Positions 49,745-57,889 of a DNA stretch of 64,000 nt are shown here, piece after piece (within the stretch, counting starts at the first letter, position 1; every line of letters begins with the position of its first letter). The translations under genes and the position numbers were made by a program. Source of the DNA: DATMER01 sp035556715. Its GTDB lineage: Bacteria > Acidobacteriota > Thermoanaerobaculia > Multivoradales > UBA5704. Location: the NCBI GenBank assembly GCA_035556715.1, contig DATMER010000032.1, forward strand, positions 22,599 through 86,598, given 5' to 3'. The notes under the pieces are model-generated. The model made no database searches, had not been told where the DNA came from, and saw only the letters and a list, made by a program, of their open reading frames with translations.

Positions 49745-50677
49745 CTAGCGAAACACGACGCGGGGCTGGACGATCCCGACTCCCGCGCTGCCGATCCTCT
49801 CTACCACGGTGCCCACGGCGATGAACTCCCGCCGCCGGTTCACCAGCTTGACCCAGTCCCCCTCCTCGCCGGCGAGCTCCCGGACCAGCACGGTCTGGCC
49901 GTGCGCGATCCGCTGCTCCTGCTGCGGATCGGCCGTGACCTCCCCGAACGGCAGCGGGATCTGGTCGAAGGGAATCCAGGCCCCTTGGGCCGGCTCGCTC
50001 GCCTGGACCAGCTCCTCCAGGCGGCGGAAGGTGACGGCCTCCTCGACCTGGAACCCGCCGATCCGGGTGCGCCGCAGCTCTGCCAGATGTCCTCCGACCC
50101 CGAGCGCCGCACCCAGGTCGTGGGCCAGGCCGCGGGCATAGGTGCCGGAGGAGCAGGCGAGGCGGAACCGGATGCGGCCGTCCTCCAGCTCTCCCAGGGG
50201 GGAGAGCTCGTAGATGGTCACCTCCTTGGGCTCGTCGGGGACCTCCTCGCCCTTGCGCGCCAGCTCGTAGAACTTGACCCCCTGGACCTTCTTGGCGGAG
50301 TAGGGGGGAGCCTTCTGTTCGATGGTCCCCTCGAAGCGCTTCATGCCCTCCGTCACCGCTTCCGGGGTCAGGGCGGCCACGGCTTCGGCTGGCGCCTGGC
50401 TCATCACCTGGCCGGACGCGTCGTAGGTGTCCGTGGCCGCGCCGAGCTGGATGGCCCCTTCGTACACCTTGGGCGCCCGGATCAGGAAGCGGGTGAGCCG
50501 CGTGGCGCTCCCGAGCGTCAGCAGCAGCAGGCCCGTGGCGTCCGGGTCCAGCGTGCCGCAGTGTCCGATCTTCTTCTGCTTCAGGACCCGCCGCACCCTC
50601 TGCACCACGTCGTGGGAGGTGAGGCCGGGCTCCTTGTCGATCAGCAGCAATCCATCTCTCATGTCCACTTCGCTCAC
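49745..50677 (-). CDS. truB: tRNA pseudouridine(55) synthase
   Basis: 310 residues from GTG 50677 overlapping the nrnA stop (GTGA) with GGAGGGGGC upstream; ATG 50662 is an alternative. Catalytic Asp in GHCGTLDPDATGLL, KAPPYSAKKVQGVKFYELAR, and CSSGTYARGLAHDLG; C-terminal PUA-like domain. Makes pseudouridine 55 in the T loop of tRNAs. Confidence 0.94.
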   Translation of the reverse strand: MSEVDMRDGLLLIDKEPGLTSHDVVQRVRRVLKQKKIGHCGTLDPDATGLLLLTLGSATRLTRFLIRAPKVYEGAIQLGAATDTYDASGQVMSQAPAEAVAALTPEAVTEGMKRFEGTIEQKAPPYSAKKVQGVKFYELARKGEEVPDEPKEVTIYELSPLGELEDGRIRFRLACSSGTYARGLAHDLGAALGVGGHLAELRRTRIGGFQVEEAVTFRRLEELVQASEPAQGAWIPFDQIPLPFGEVTADPQQEQRIAHGQTVLVRELAGEEGDWVKLVNRRREFIAVGTVVERIGSAGVGIVQPRVVFR

Positions 50678-51702
50678 GCCCCCTCCGGCACCCCCGTGGT
50701 AGTTTCCGGGGTCGCGGCCGGGGCCGGCGCCAGGGCGTCTGCCAGGGCCTGCGCCACCCGCTGCCGGACCTCTTCGCCGTCTCCCTCGAGCACGAACCCG
50801 GCGGCGTTCCGGTGCCCGCCGCCGCCGTGATGGCGGGCGATCTTCTCGACGTCCACCTCGCCGCGGCTGCGCAGCGAGACCTTGTGCGTCCCGTCCTCGC
50901 GCTGGCGGATCAGGGCCACGGCGTCGACCCCCGCGATGGAGCGCGGGTAGTCGATCAGCCCTTCGGAGTCGCCGGGCGCGGCGCCGACCTTGTCGAACAT
51001 CTCGGGGGTCAGCCGCGCGGTCGCGACCCGTCCGTCCTCGTGGATCGCCAGGGTCTGGAGCATCTCGCCGACCAGCCGGATCACCGGCAGCGGCTGGCTC
51101 TCGTAGAGCCACTGCGAGACCTGCTCCGGCTGGGCGCCGTCGCGCACCAGGGAGGCCGCGGCCTCGAATGCGGCCGGGGTCGCGTTGGAGAAGCGGAACC
51201 CGCCCGTGTCCGTGACCAGCGTCAGGTAGAGGCAGCTCGCCGTCTCCGGGTCGAGGCTTAGCTTGAGCCCCTGGGAGAGGCGGTAGACCATCTCGCCCAC
51301 GGCCGGGGCCGCGGAGTCGACCCAGTTGATCGATCCGTAGTGCTGGTTCCCCAGGTGGTGATCGATGTTGATCACCGGCCGGGCGGAGAGGTGCTGCTCC
51401 AGCCCCGTGCGGTCCGGGCTCGGGCACTCCAGCACGACGATGGAGTCGAAGCGGTCGGGGAACCCGGCCGGCGGCTCCTCGCCGGAGTGGACGCGCTCGC
51501 TCCCGGGGAGCGGACGGTAGATCGTGGGGGTGGGATCGCGGTTCCAGACCACGGCCCCTTTCCCCATGCTGCGCAGCAGCCTCGCCAGGCCCAGCTCCGA
51601 CCCGATGGCGTCGCCGTCCGGGTTGATGTGGCTGGTCAGCAGGAACCGGTTGCCGAGCCGGATTTTCTTCAGCAGATCTTCAGGAGCTTTCATCCCGCCC
51701 AT
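50674..51702 (-). CDS. DHH/DHHA1 phosphoesterase, NrnA-type oligoribonuclease
   Basis: 342 residues. DHH motifs SHINPDGDAIGSELGL, NIDHHLGN, TDTGGF, and DHHA1 GGGGHRNAAGF. NrnA-like enzymes degrade nano-RNAs and 3'-phosphoadenosine 5'-phosphate. ATG 51702 has GGAG 7 nt upstream; ATG 51693 is possible. Overlaps rbfA by 23 bp. Typical place between rbfA and truB. Confidence 0.92.
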   Translation of the reverse strand: MGGMKAPEDLLKKIRLGNRFLLTSHINPDGDAIGSELGLARLLRSMGKGAVVWNRDPTPTIYRPLPGSERVHSGEEPPAGFPDRFDSIVVLECPSPDRTGLEQHLSARPVINIDHHLGNQHYGSINWVDSAAPAVGEMVYRLSQGLKLSLDPETASCLYLTLVTDTGGFRFSNATPAAFEAAASLVRDGAQPEQVSQWLYESQPLPVIRLVGEMLQTLAIHEDGRVATARLTPEMFDKVGAAPGDSEGLIDYPRSIAGVDAVALIRQREDGTHKVSLRSRGEVDVEKIARHHGGGGHRNAAGFVLEGDGEEVRQRVAQALADALAPAPAATPETTTGVPEGA

Positions 51703-52033
51703 GTAGGCTCTCCAAGAGGTCAGAAATCTTCTGGCTGTGCTCGGCGCCCCGGTCGAGCTCGAAAATCAGCTCCGGGGTCGCCCGGGTGTGGAGCCGCCGG
51801 GCCAGCTCCGTGCGCAGGAACCCCCGCGCGTGGCGCAGGGCCTCGATGGCCGCCTCGCGCTGGTCGTCCTCGCCCAGGACCGAGACGCGCACCACGGCGC
51901 GCCGCAGGTCGGACGTGACGTCGATCCCCGTCACGCTCACCAGCTTGATGCGGGGGTCCTTGGTCTCGCGCAGGATGAGCTCGGAGAGCTCGGCCCGCAG
52001 GAGATCGGCGATGCGGTCGGTCCGCCGCGTCAT
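51680..52033 (-). CDS. rbfA: 30S ribosome-binding factor A
   Basis: 117 residues. RRTDRIADLLRAELSELIL start, DPRIKLVSVTGIDVTSDLRRA, and LARRLHTRATPELIFELD are RbfA signatures. Assists late 30S maturation near the 16S 5' helix. ATG has GGAGG 7 nt upstream and overlaps the ylxP stop (ATGA). Confidence 0.95.
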   Translation of the reverse strand: MTRRTDRIADLLRAELSELILRETKDPRIKLVSVTGIDVTSDLRRAVVRVSVLGEDDQREAAIEALRHARGFLRTELARRLHTRATPELIFELDRGAEHSQKISDLLESLHGRDESS

Positions 52034-52368
52034 GACATTTCCTCCATCCCGTCCATCTCCTCCGTCATCCCCTCCATTCCCGACAGGATCTGGGGATCCC
52101 AGCGGGTCAGGTACAGCTCGGGAACCGACTCCACCATGTTGCGCACCTCTTCCAGCAGGTGCTCCATCTCGCTCTCCCCGTTGGTCACCACCGCCATCGA
52201 GATCTCGCCCCTCTGGTGCAGGTCGTGGAAGCCGGTCTCCGTGATCGAGACACGGAAGCGCTGATGGATACGGTCGATCAGCGACTTTACGATCCGCCGC
52301 TTGTCCTTGAGACTGCGGCTGGACGGGAAGTGCAGCTCGAAGCTGGAGATCCCGACGGTCATCGGCAT
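52030..52368 (-). CDS. YlxP-like DUF503 protein
   Basis: 112 residues from ATG 52368. FELHFPSSRSLKDKRRIVKSLIDRI (in part) and RFRVSITETGFHD define DUF503. In Gram-positives YlxP sits between infB and rbfA, exactly as here, and is thought to act with ribosome assembly factors. The C-terminal tail is Met/Glu-rich (MEGMTEEMDGMEEM). Confidence 0.9.
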   Translation of the reverse strand: MPMTVGISSFELHFPSSRSLKDKRRIVKSLIDRIHQRFRVSITETGFHDLHQRGEISMAVVTNGESEMEHLLEEVRNMVESVPELYLTRWDPQILSGMEGMTEEMDGMEEMS

Positions 52369-52385
52369 GTACGATTTTCCTTTCG

Positions 52386-52537
52386 GAGCCCTCACCCCCG
52401 TCCCCTCTCCCATCCCGCCTGCCCCCCTCCCCGGGAGAGGGGCGCCCCCGCCCACCCACAGCTCCAGTACTTTCCCCCCTCTCCCAGGGAGGGGGGCGGG
52501 GAGGTGGGAGAGGGGGGCAGGGGGGTGAGGGGCTCAC
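52386..52537. repeat. Inverted pair of GC-rich hairpin repeats between infB and ylxP
   Basis: Two arms of about 60 bp (52386-52442 and 52475-52537) are imperfect reverse complements of each other; both contain CCCTCACCCC, CCCTCTCCC and GGGAGAGGGG blocks. The 30-bp centre holds no feature. Could form a large cruciform or mRNA hairpin inside the operon, as BIME-type repeat doublets do. Confidence 0.7.
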
Positions 52538-52539
52538 CC

Positions 52540-55494
52540 CTACAGAACGGGCGCCACCTCTTCGCGGGTGAACGCCTCGATGAAGTCGCCCGGCTTGAAG
52601 TCCTGGAAACGCTCCAGGCCGATACCGCAGTCGAAGCCGGTCCGCACCTCGGAGACATCGTCCTTGAAGCGGCGCAGCGAGGCGATCTTGCCTTCGTAGA
52701 TGACACGGTTGTCGCGCACCAGGCGGACGCCGGCGGTGCGGGGAATGACCCCGTCCACCACGTGGCAGCCGGCAATGGTGCCCACCTTCGGGACCTTGAA
52801 GGTGTCGCGCACCTCGGCCCGGCCCGAAGACACCTCGCGGAAGGTGGGATCGAGCAGGCCGGTCATGGCCTTGCGCAGCTCGTCGATCAGCTCGTAGATG
52901 ACGGTGTGCAGGCGGATGTCGACCTCTTCCTTCTCGGCCAGCTCCACCGCGCTGCGCTCGGGACGGACGTTGAAGCCGATGATGATCGCCTTCGACGCCG
53001 AAGCGAGCAGCACGTCGTTGGTCGAGATGGCGCCGACGCCCGCGTGGAGCACCTGCACCTTGACCTTGCCCGTGCTCTCCTTGCCCAGAGCGTCGCGCAG
53101 CACCTCGAGAGAGCCCTGCACGTCGGCCTTGACGACCACGGCCAGCTCCTTGACCTCACCCTCCTGGATGCGGCTGAAGAGCTGCTCCAGCGAGAGCCGG
53201 CCCTGGCCCGGGGCGAGGTCGCGCCGCCGCTGCTCCTGCTGGCGGTAGTCCGCGATGCCGCGGGCCTTGGACTCGTCCTCGACCACCTGCAGCAGGTCGC
53301 CCGCGTCCGGCAGATCGGCGAAGCCGGTCACCTCGACCGGGGTGGCCGGCCCGGCTTCCTGGATCCGCTTGCCCGTGTCGTCGGTCATGGAGCGCACCCG
53401 GCCCCAGACCGCGCCCGAGACGAAGATGTCGCCCACCTTGAGCGTGCCGTTCTGGACCAGGACGGTCGCGACGATGCCGCGGCCGACCTCCTTGCGCGCT
53501 TCGAGCACCGCGCCCTGCGCGGAGATCTCGGGGCTCGCCTTGAGCTCCAGGATGTCGGAGGTGAGCAGGATCATCTCCAGCAGGTCGGAGATGCCCTCCT
53601 TCTTGAGCGCCGAGACCGGCACCATGACCGTGTCGCCGCCCCAGTCCTCGGGCATCAGGCCGCGCTCGGAGAGCTCGCGCTTCACCTTGTCGGGGTTGGC
53701 GTTGGCCTTGTCGATCTTGTTGATGGCCACCACCAGCGGCACCTTGGCTGCCCGCGCGTGGTCGATGGCCTCCACGGTCTGCGGCATGACGCCGTCGTCG
53801 GCTCCGACCACCAGGACGACGAGGTCCGTCACCCGGGCGCCGCGGGCGCGCATCATGGTGAACGCCTCGTGGCCCGGGGTGTCGAGGAACACGACCTTGC
53901 GGCCGTTGACCTCCACCTGGTAGGCGCCGATGTGCTGCGTGATGCCGCCGTGCTCGGCCTCGGTCAGGCGCGAGGAGCGGATCGCGTCGAGCAGCGAAGT
54001 CTTGCCGTGGTCGACGTGGCCCATGATGGTCACGACCGGCGCGCGGCCGACCTTGCCGGCCTTGCTGCTGGCACTGCCGTCCTCCGGCTGCTCGGTGCCG
54101 CCCTGGAGCTCCTCGCGGAGCTGGACCTCCTCCTCGAAGGAGACGACCATGACCTCGACGCCGAGGTCGGCGGCGAGCTGCTGCGCGAGATCCGAATCCA
54201 GCACCTGGTTGATGTTGGCCAGGATGCCGCGCTTGAACAGCGCGCTCATCAGGTCGCGGGACTTGACCCCGAGCTTCTCGGCGAAGTCGCGGACGGTCAT
54301 GCCCTCGCTGATCATCACCGGGCCTGCCGGAGCGGACTTCTTGAAGGTGAGGATCTTGCCGCCCTCGTCCTCCTTGCGCAGGGCGCGACGCCGGCGCCGG
54401 CTGGACGAGCCCGGTGCCCCATCGACTTCTGCCTCCAGATCCTCCAGCGTGCCCTTGAAGCCGGTGAGATCCTCCTGCTCCTCGACCGGGCGCGGACCGG
54501 CCTTCTTGACCGGCTTCTTGTTCCTGTCCCTGCTGTCCCTGCGCCTGTCGTCCGACCCCGCGGGTGCTGCCGCCGCGCCCCGGCTGGGGGAGGAGGGGGA
54601 CATCGGGCGGCCTCCGGCCGGAGAGCCGGGCGCGGGGCGGCCCTGGGGCTGATAGCCGCCGGGGCTCCCTCCTGGACGGTTCTGAGGCTGATAGCCGCCG
54701 GGGCTTCCCCCTGGGCGGTTCTGGGGCTGATAGCTGCCGGGGCTCCCCCCTGGGCGGTTCTGCGGCTGATAGCCACCAGGACTACCCCCTGGGCGGGCCT
54801 GGCCTGGACCCTGGCCCGGACCATCGCGCCGCGGGGGCGGACCCGAGCGGGGCGCCGGGGCCGGGATATGACCGGGCGAGCCCGGTGTCGAGATGATGCG
54901 GCTCGGAGTCCGGCCAGGAGTGGCCGGCCTGGCCGGTGATGCCGGGGAAGCCGTTGGCGCGGGTGCCGGCGGAGGAGCCAGCTCGGGCTGCGCTGCCGCG
55001 GCCTCGGAGGGCACCCCATCGACGGCCTCGTGCCCCGTCGACAGCTCGGGCACGGCCGGCGACGGCTGCGCCTGGGCCTGATGCAAGGGGGCCGGCGCGG
55101 TCGGCGGAGGCATCGGCGCAGGGGCCGGACCGGCCGTGAGCCTCTCGCTCGCGGGCAGCGTCCGGATCCCCGGCTCGACCTTCTGGATCAACGTGCGCGG
55201 GCGCTGCGGCCGCAACTGGTTGGCGAGCGGACGCCGGGCCGCCGTGGGAGGCGGCGCGGGCGAGCCGGCGCGGCGGCGAGCGGGGTCCACCGTGGGCGGT
55301 GTCTGCTCGTCACGGAGAATCACCTCCCGCGGATGGGGGAGCTTCTTGCCCTGCAGGATCGCCTGGATGATGTCGGTGTCGATGGCGGCATCGTCGCCCT
55401 CCACCCGGACTCCGATGGACTTCAACTTGAAGACGAGATCTTGGTTGGAGATCGCCATCATCTTCGCGAGATCCTGGACTCGAATCTTTCCCAT
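52540..55494 (-). CDS. infB: Translation initiation factor IF-2
   Basis: 984 residues. N-terminal IF2_N helix (KIRVQDLAKMMAISNQDLVF), a long disordered Pro/Gly-rich linker with four near-identical 14-residue repeats (NRPGGSPGGYQPQ, about 240-295), second IF2_N (VRDFAEKLGVKSRDLMSAL), G domain (GHVDHGKTSLLDAIR, DTPGHEAFTMM, NKIDK) and C-terminal domains 2-4. Delivers fMet-tRNA to the 30S subunit. 58 nt behind nusA. Confidence 0.96.
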   Translation of the reverse strand: MGKIRVQDLAKMMAISNQDLVFKLKSIGVRVEGDDAAIDTDIIQAILQGKKLPHPREVILRDEQTPPTVDPARRRAGSPAPPPTAARRPLANQLRPQRPRTLIQKVEPGIRTLPASERLTAGPAPAPMPPPTAPAPLHQAQAQPSPAVPELSTGHEAVDGVPSEAAAAQPELAPPPAPAPTASPASPARPATPGRTPSRIISTPGSPGHIPAPAPRSGPPPRRDGPGQGPGQARPGGSPGGYQPQNRPGGSPGSYQPQNRPGGSPGGYQPQNRPGGSPGGYQPQGRPAPGSPAGGRPMSPSSPSRGAAAAPAGSDDRRRDSRDRNKKPVKKAGPRPVEEQEDLTGFKGTLEDLEAEVDGAPGSSSRRRRRALRKEDEGGKILTFKKSAPAGPVMISEGMTVRDFAEKLGVKSRDLMSALFKRGILANINQVLDSDLAQQLAADLGVEVMVVSFEEEVQLREELQGGTEQPEDGSASSKAGKVGRAPVVTIMGHVDHGKTSLLDAIRSSRLTEAEHGGITQHIGAYQVEVNGRKVVFLDTPGHEAFTMMRARGARVTDLVVLVVGADDGVMPQTVEAIDHARAAKVPLVVAINKIDKANANPDKVKRELSERGLMPEDWGGDTVMVPVSALKKEGISDLLEMILLTSDILELKASPEISAQGAVLEARKEVGRGIVATVLVQNGTLKVGDIFVSGAVWGRVRSMTDDTGKRIQEAGPATPVEVTGFADLPDAGDLLQVVEDESKARGIADYRQQEQRRRDLAPGQGRLSLEQLFSRIQEGEVKELAVVVKADVQGSLEVLRDALGKESTGKVKVQVLHAGVGAISTNDVLLASASKAIIIGFNVRPERSAVELAEKEEVDIRLHTVIYELIDELRKAMTGLLDPTFREVSSGRAEVRDTFKVPKVGTIAGCHVVDGVIPRTAGVRLVRDNRVIYEGKIASLRRFKDDVSEVRTGFDCGIGLERFQDFKPGDFIEAFTREEVAPVL

Positions 55495-55552
55495 ATATCT
55501 TCTAGAGCTCCTTTATACCTGCACACTGCAAACTGCCCGCACGGGGCCGCCC

Positions 55553-57064
55553 CTATTCCTCGCGCCGGTCCTCTTCGCCCTGACCCGCGGCCGCACCCTC
55601 CGGCTCCTCGCCAGCGGCCGGCTGCGACGATGCCCGCTGGTTCTCGCTCTCCTGGAAGGCCTTGCTGAGGGCCGCCATGAAGTCGTCGTCGCCCATGCCC
55701 GCGGCCTTGGCCTTGGGCGCGCGGAACGTGGCTCCGATGTCGGCGTCGGCGCGCTCCTCGCTCTCCCGCACCTGGGCCTCGGCCCAGTCGAGCAGGCTCT
55801 CGGCCAGCTCCTCGTCGATTCCTTCCACGGCCATCAGGGCGTCGAGCCCGGCTTGGTTGATCGCCTCGGGATCGCCGTAGCCGGCTTCGTCCAGCCGGGC
55901 GGCGATCTCTTCGCTCACACCCGGAGCCGCAGCCACGCCGGGACCGGCCGCGTCCCCGCCGCCGAGGGCGCCCTGGAGCATGCGGGCCAGAGCGTCTGCC
56001 ACCTCGTCCTTGACGTCGCTCTCGCTCTTGATGTCGATGCGGCAGCCGATCAGCTCCGAGGCCAGGCGCACGTTCTGTCCGCGCTTGCCGATGGCCAGCG
56101 AAAGCTGCTCGTCCTCCACGATCACGTCGAGGTGAGGCACCTCGCCATGGTGGGTCACCGACACGCGGGTGATCTTGGCCGGCGCGAGCGCGCTCTGGGC
56201 GAAGGTCACGAGATCGTCGCTGTGCTCGATGATGTCGATCTTCTCGCCGCGCAGCTCGCGGATGATCGACTGCACGCGCGAGCCCTTCATGCCCACGCAG
56301 GCGCCGACCGGGTCCACATCCCGCTCGCGGCTGTAGACCGCCACCTTGGCGCGCTCGCCGGGGGCGCGAACCGCGTTCTTGATCACCACGGTGCCGTCGT
56401 AGATCTCCGGCACCTCGGTCTCGAACAGCTTGACCAGGAGGCGCGGATCGGTGCGCGAGAGCACGATCTGCGGTCCCTTGGGCTGCTTGTGCACATCCAC
56501 GATCACGGCGCGGATGCGCTCGCCCTGGCTGTAGCGCTCGTGGCGGGCCTGCTCCTGGCGCGGCACCACCGCCTCGGTGCGGCCGAGGTCGACAATGATG
56601 TCGCCGCGCTCGAAGCGCTTGACCGTGCCGTTGAGCACCTCGCCCACACGGTCGATGAACTCGTTGTAGATGTTCTCGCGCTCGGCTTCCCGGACGCGCT
56701 GGTAGAGCACCTGCTTGGCCGACTGGGCGGCGATGCGCCCGAGCCCCTCGGTCGAGATGGGGAAGAAGATCTCGTCGCCGACCTCGGCATCCGCCTTGTG
56801 GTCGCGGGCCTCGTCGACCGTCCACTCGGCAAGGGGGTCCTCGACCTCCTCGACGACCTTCTTGACGATGAAGGCCTCGAACTTGCCGGACTCGCGGTCG
56901 AGCCGGGCGCGCACGGGCTCCTTGATCCTGTGCTGCTTCTTGGCCGCGGACGCCATCGCGTCCTCGAGCGCCGCAATCCAGCGGTCCAGGTCGATGTCCT
57001 TCTCGCGCGCGACCTGGCGCAGGATGTCGTTGAAGTTGATGTCCGCCGTCTGTGCTTGAGCCAT
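55553..57064 (-). CDS. nusA: Transcription termination/antitermination factor NusA
   Basis: 503 residues from ATG 57064. N-terminal RNAP-binding domain, S1 domain (about 135-200), KH1 and KH2 (ACVGMKGSRVQSIIRELRGEK in part, and LAIGKRGQNVRLASEL), then an acidic C-terminal part with helix-hairpin-helix-like DEAGYGDPEAINQAG and an extra Glu/Arg-rich tail. Controls pausing and termination and may feed back on its own operon through the leader terminator. Confidence 0.95.
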   Translation of the reverse strand: MAQAQTADINFNDILRQVAREKDIDLDRWIAALEDAMASAAKKQHRIKEPVRARLDRESGKFEAFIVKKVVEEVEDPLAEWTVDEARDHKADAEVGDEIFFPISTEGLGRIAAQSAKQVLYQRVREAERENIYNEFIDRVGEVLNGTVKRFERGDIIVDLGRTEAVVPRQEQARHERYSQGERIRAVIVDVHKQPKGPQIVLSRTDPRLLVKLFETEVPEIYDGTVVIKNAVRAPGERAKVAVYSRERDVDPVGACVGMKGSRVQSIIRELRGEKIDIIEHSDDLVTFAQSALAPAKITRVSVTHHGEVPHLDVIVEDEQLSLAIGKRGQNVRLASELIGCRIDIKSESDVKDEVADALARMLQGALGGGDAAGPGVAAAPGVSEEIAARLDEAGYGDPEAINQAGLDALMAVEGIDEELAESLLDWAEAQVRESEERADADIGATFRAPKAKAAGMGDDDFMAALSKAFQESENQRASSQPAAGEEPEGAAAGQGEEDRREE

Positions 57065-57099
57065 GGCTTCTTCCCTGTTCCCTATCTGGTTCCAGCGAG

Positions 57100-57588
57100 C
57101 TAGAGCTCGATCTCCAGGCGGGCGTTCCTGATGTCCTTCCAAAGGACCTCGGTCCGCTCGCCGGTCTTGTCGTCGGTCACGACCACTTTCGCATCCCCGT
57201 CAGTACTCCCCTCGGAGGGCCGCTGCAGCTCCTGCAGGCGTCCGATCACGGTCCTCTTCTTGCCGTTCTCCGGATCGATGATCGCCACGCGGGCGAGCCG
57301 TCCGACGAACCGCTCGACGTCCGCCGGCTTGTACAGCTCGCGGTCGAGGCCGGGAGAGGAGACCTCCAGGACGTACCGGCTCTTGCCGAAGTCGGCCACG
57401 TCGAGATAGGCCGACGACTGCTTGGCGACCACCTCGCAATCGGCGAGAGTGACCCCCTCCGGCTTGTCAAGGATAAGGCGGAGGACCCCGCCCTTGAGCT
57501 CGACGTGCACCAGCTCGCAGCCGTTGGCTGCGGCGATCTGCTCGAGCTCGGGTTGGAGCTCGGCGATCCGGCTGGTGGTCTGCGTCAT
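57100..57588 (-). CDS. rimP: Ribosome maturation factor RimP
   Basis: 162 residues from ATG 57588. LEQIAAANGCELVHVELKGG, LRLILDKPEGVTLADCE, and YVLEVSSPGLDRELYKPAD are RimP signatures. Required for 30S assembly. First gene of the nusA operon, about 120 nt after the predicted transcription start. Confidence 0.94.
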   Translation of the reverse strand: MTQTTSRIAELQPELEQIAAANGCELVHVELKGGVLRLILDKPEGVTLADCEVVAKQSSAYLDVADFGKSRYVLEVSSPGLDRELYKPADVERFVGRLARVAIIDPENGKKRTVIGRLQELQRPSEGSTDGDAKVVVTDDKTGERTEVLWKDIRNARLEIEL

Positions 57589-57651
57589 CGTTCTCGTCGT
57601 CGTCCCTTTGCTGCGTAGTTTCCGTGAGTCCGGGTCTGGCTCGCCCCCAAC

Positions 57652-57675
57652 AAAAAAAGTGGGCATATACCCACT
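57652..57675 (-). terminator. Leader terminator (attenuator) of the rimP-nusA-infB operon
   Basis: Minus strand AGTGGG-TATATG-CCCACT followed by seven T. It lies about 35 nt after the predicted start of transcription and 60 nt before rimP, so it must be read through for expression; NusA-dependent attenuation is a reasonable guess. Confidence 0.75.
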
Positions 57676-57715
57676 CCGTACCGGCCGTTCCCGGCCAGGG
57701 CAAGCTGGCCCATGG

Positions 57716-57744
57716 ATTATAAGCCAGCAGGCGGATCGCTGCAA
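57716..57744 (-). promoter_or_regulatory. Promoter of the rimP-nusA-infB operon
   Basis: Minus strand TTGCAG (57739-57744), 17 nt, TATAAT (57716-57721, perfect). Transcription should start near 57709, upstream of the leader terminator. Confidence 0.75.
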
Positions 57745-57889
57745 CTTGCTGCGGACGAAGACCTTGCCCGGGTCCCTTCGGAGGGCCGGGAGGGAGGAGC
57801 CGTCACGGAGTATAAACCATGGCGGGGTGGCGGGGCATTCCCGCGGGCCCCGCGAGCTTGCAGGCGATCAAAGTATAGAGTAAAGCTCC

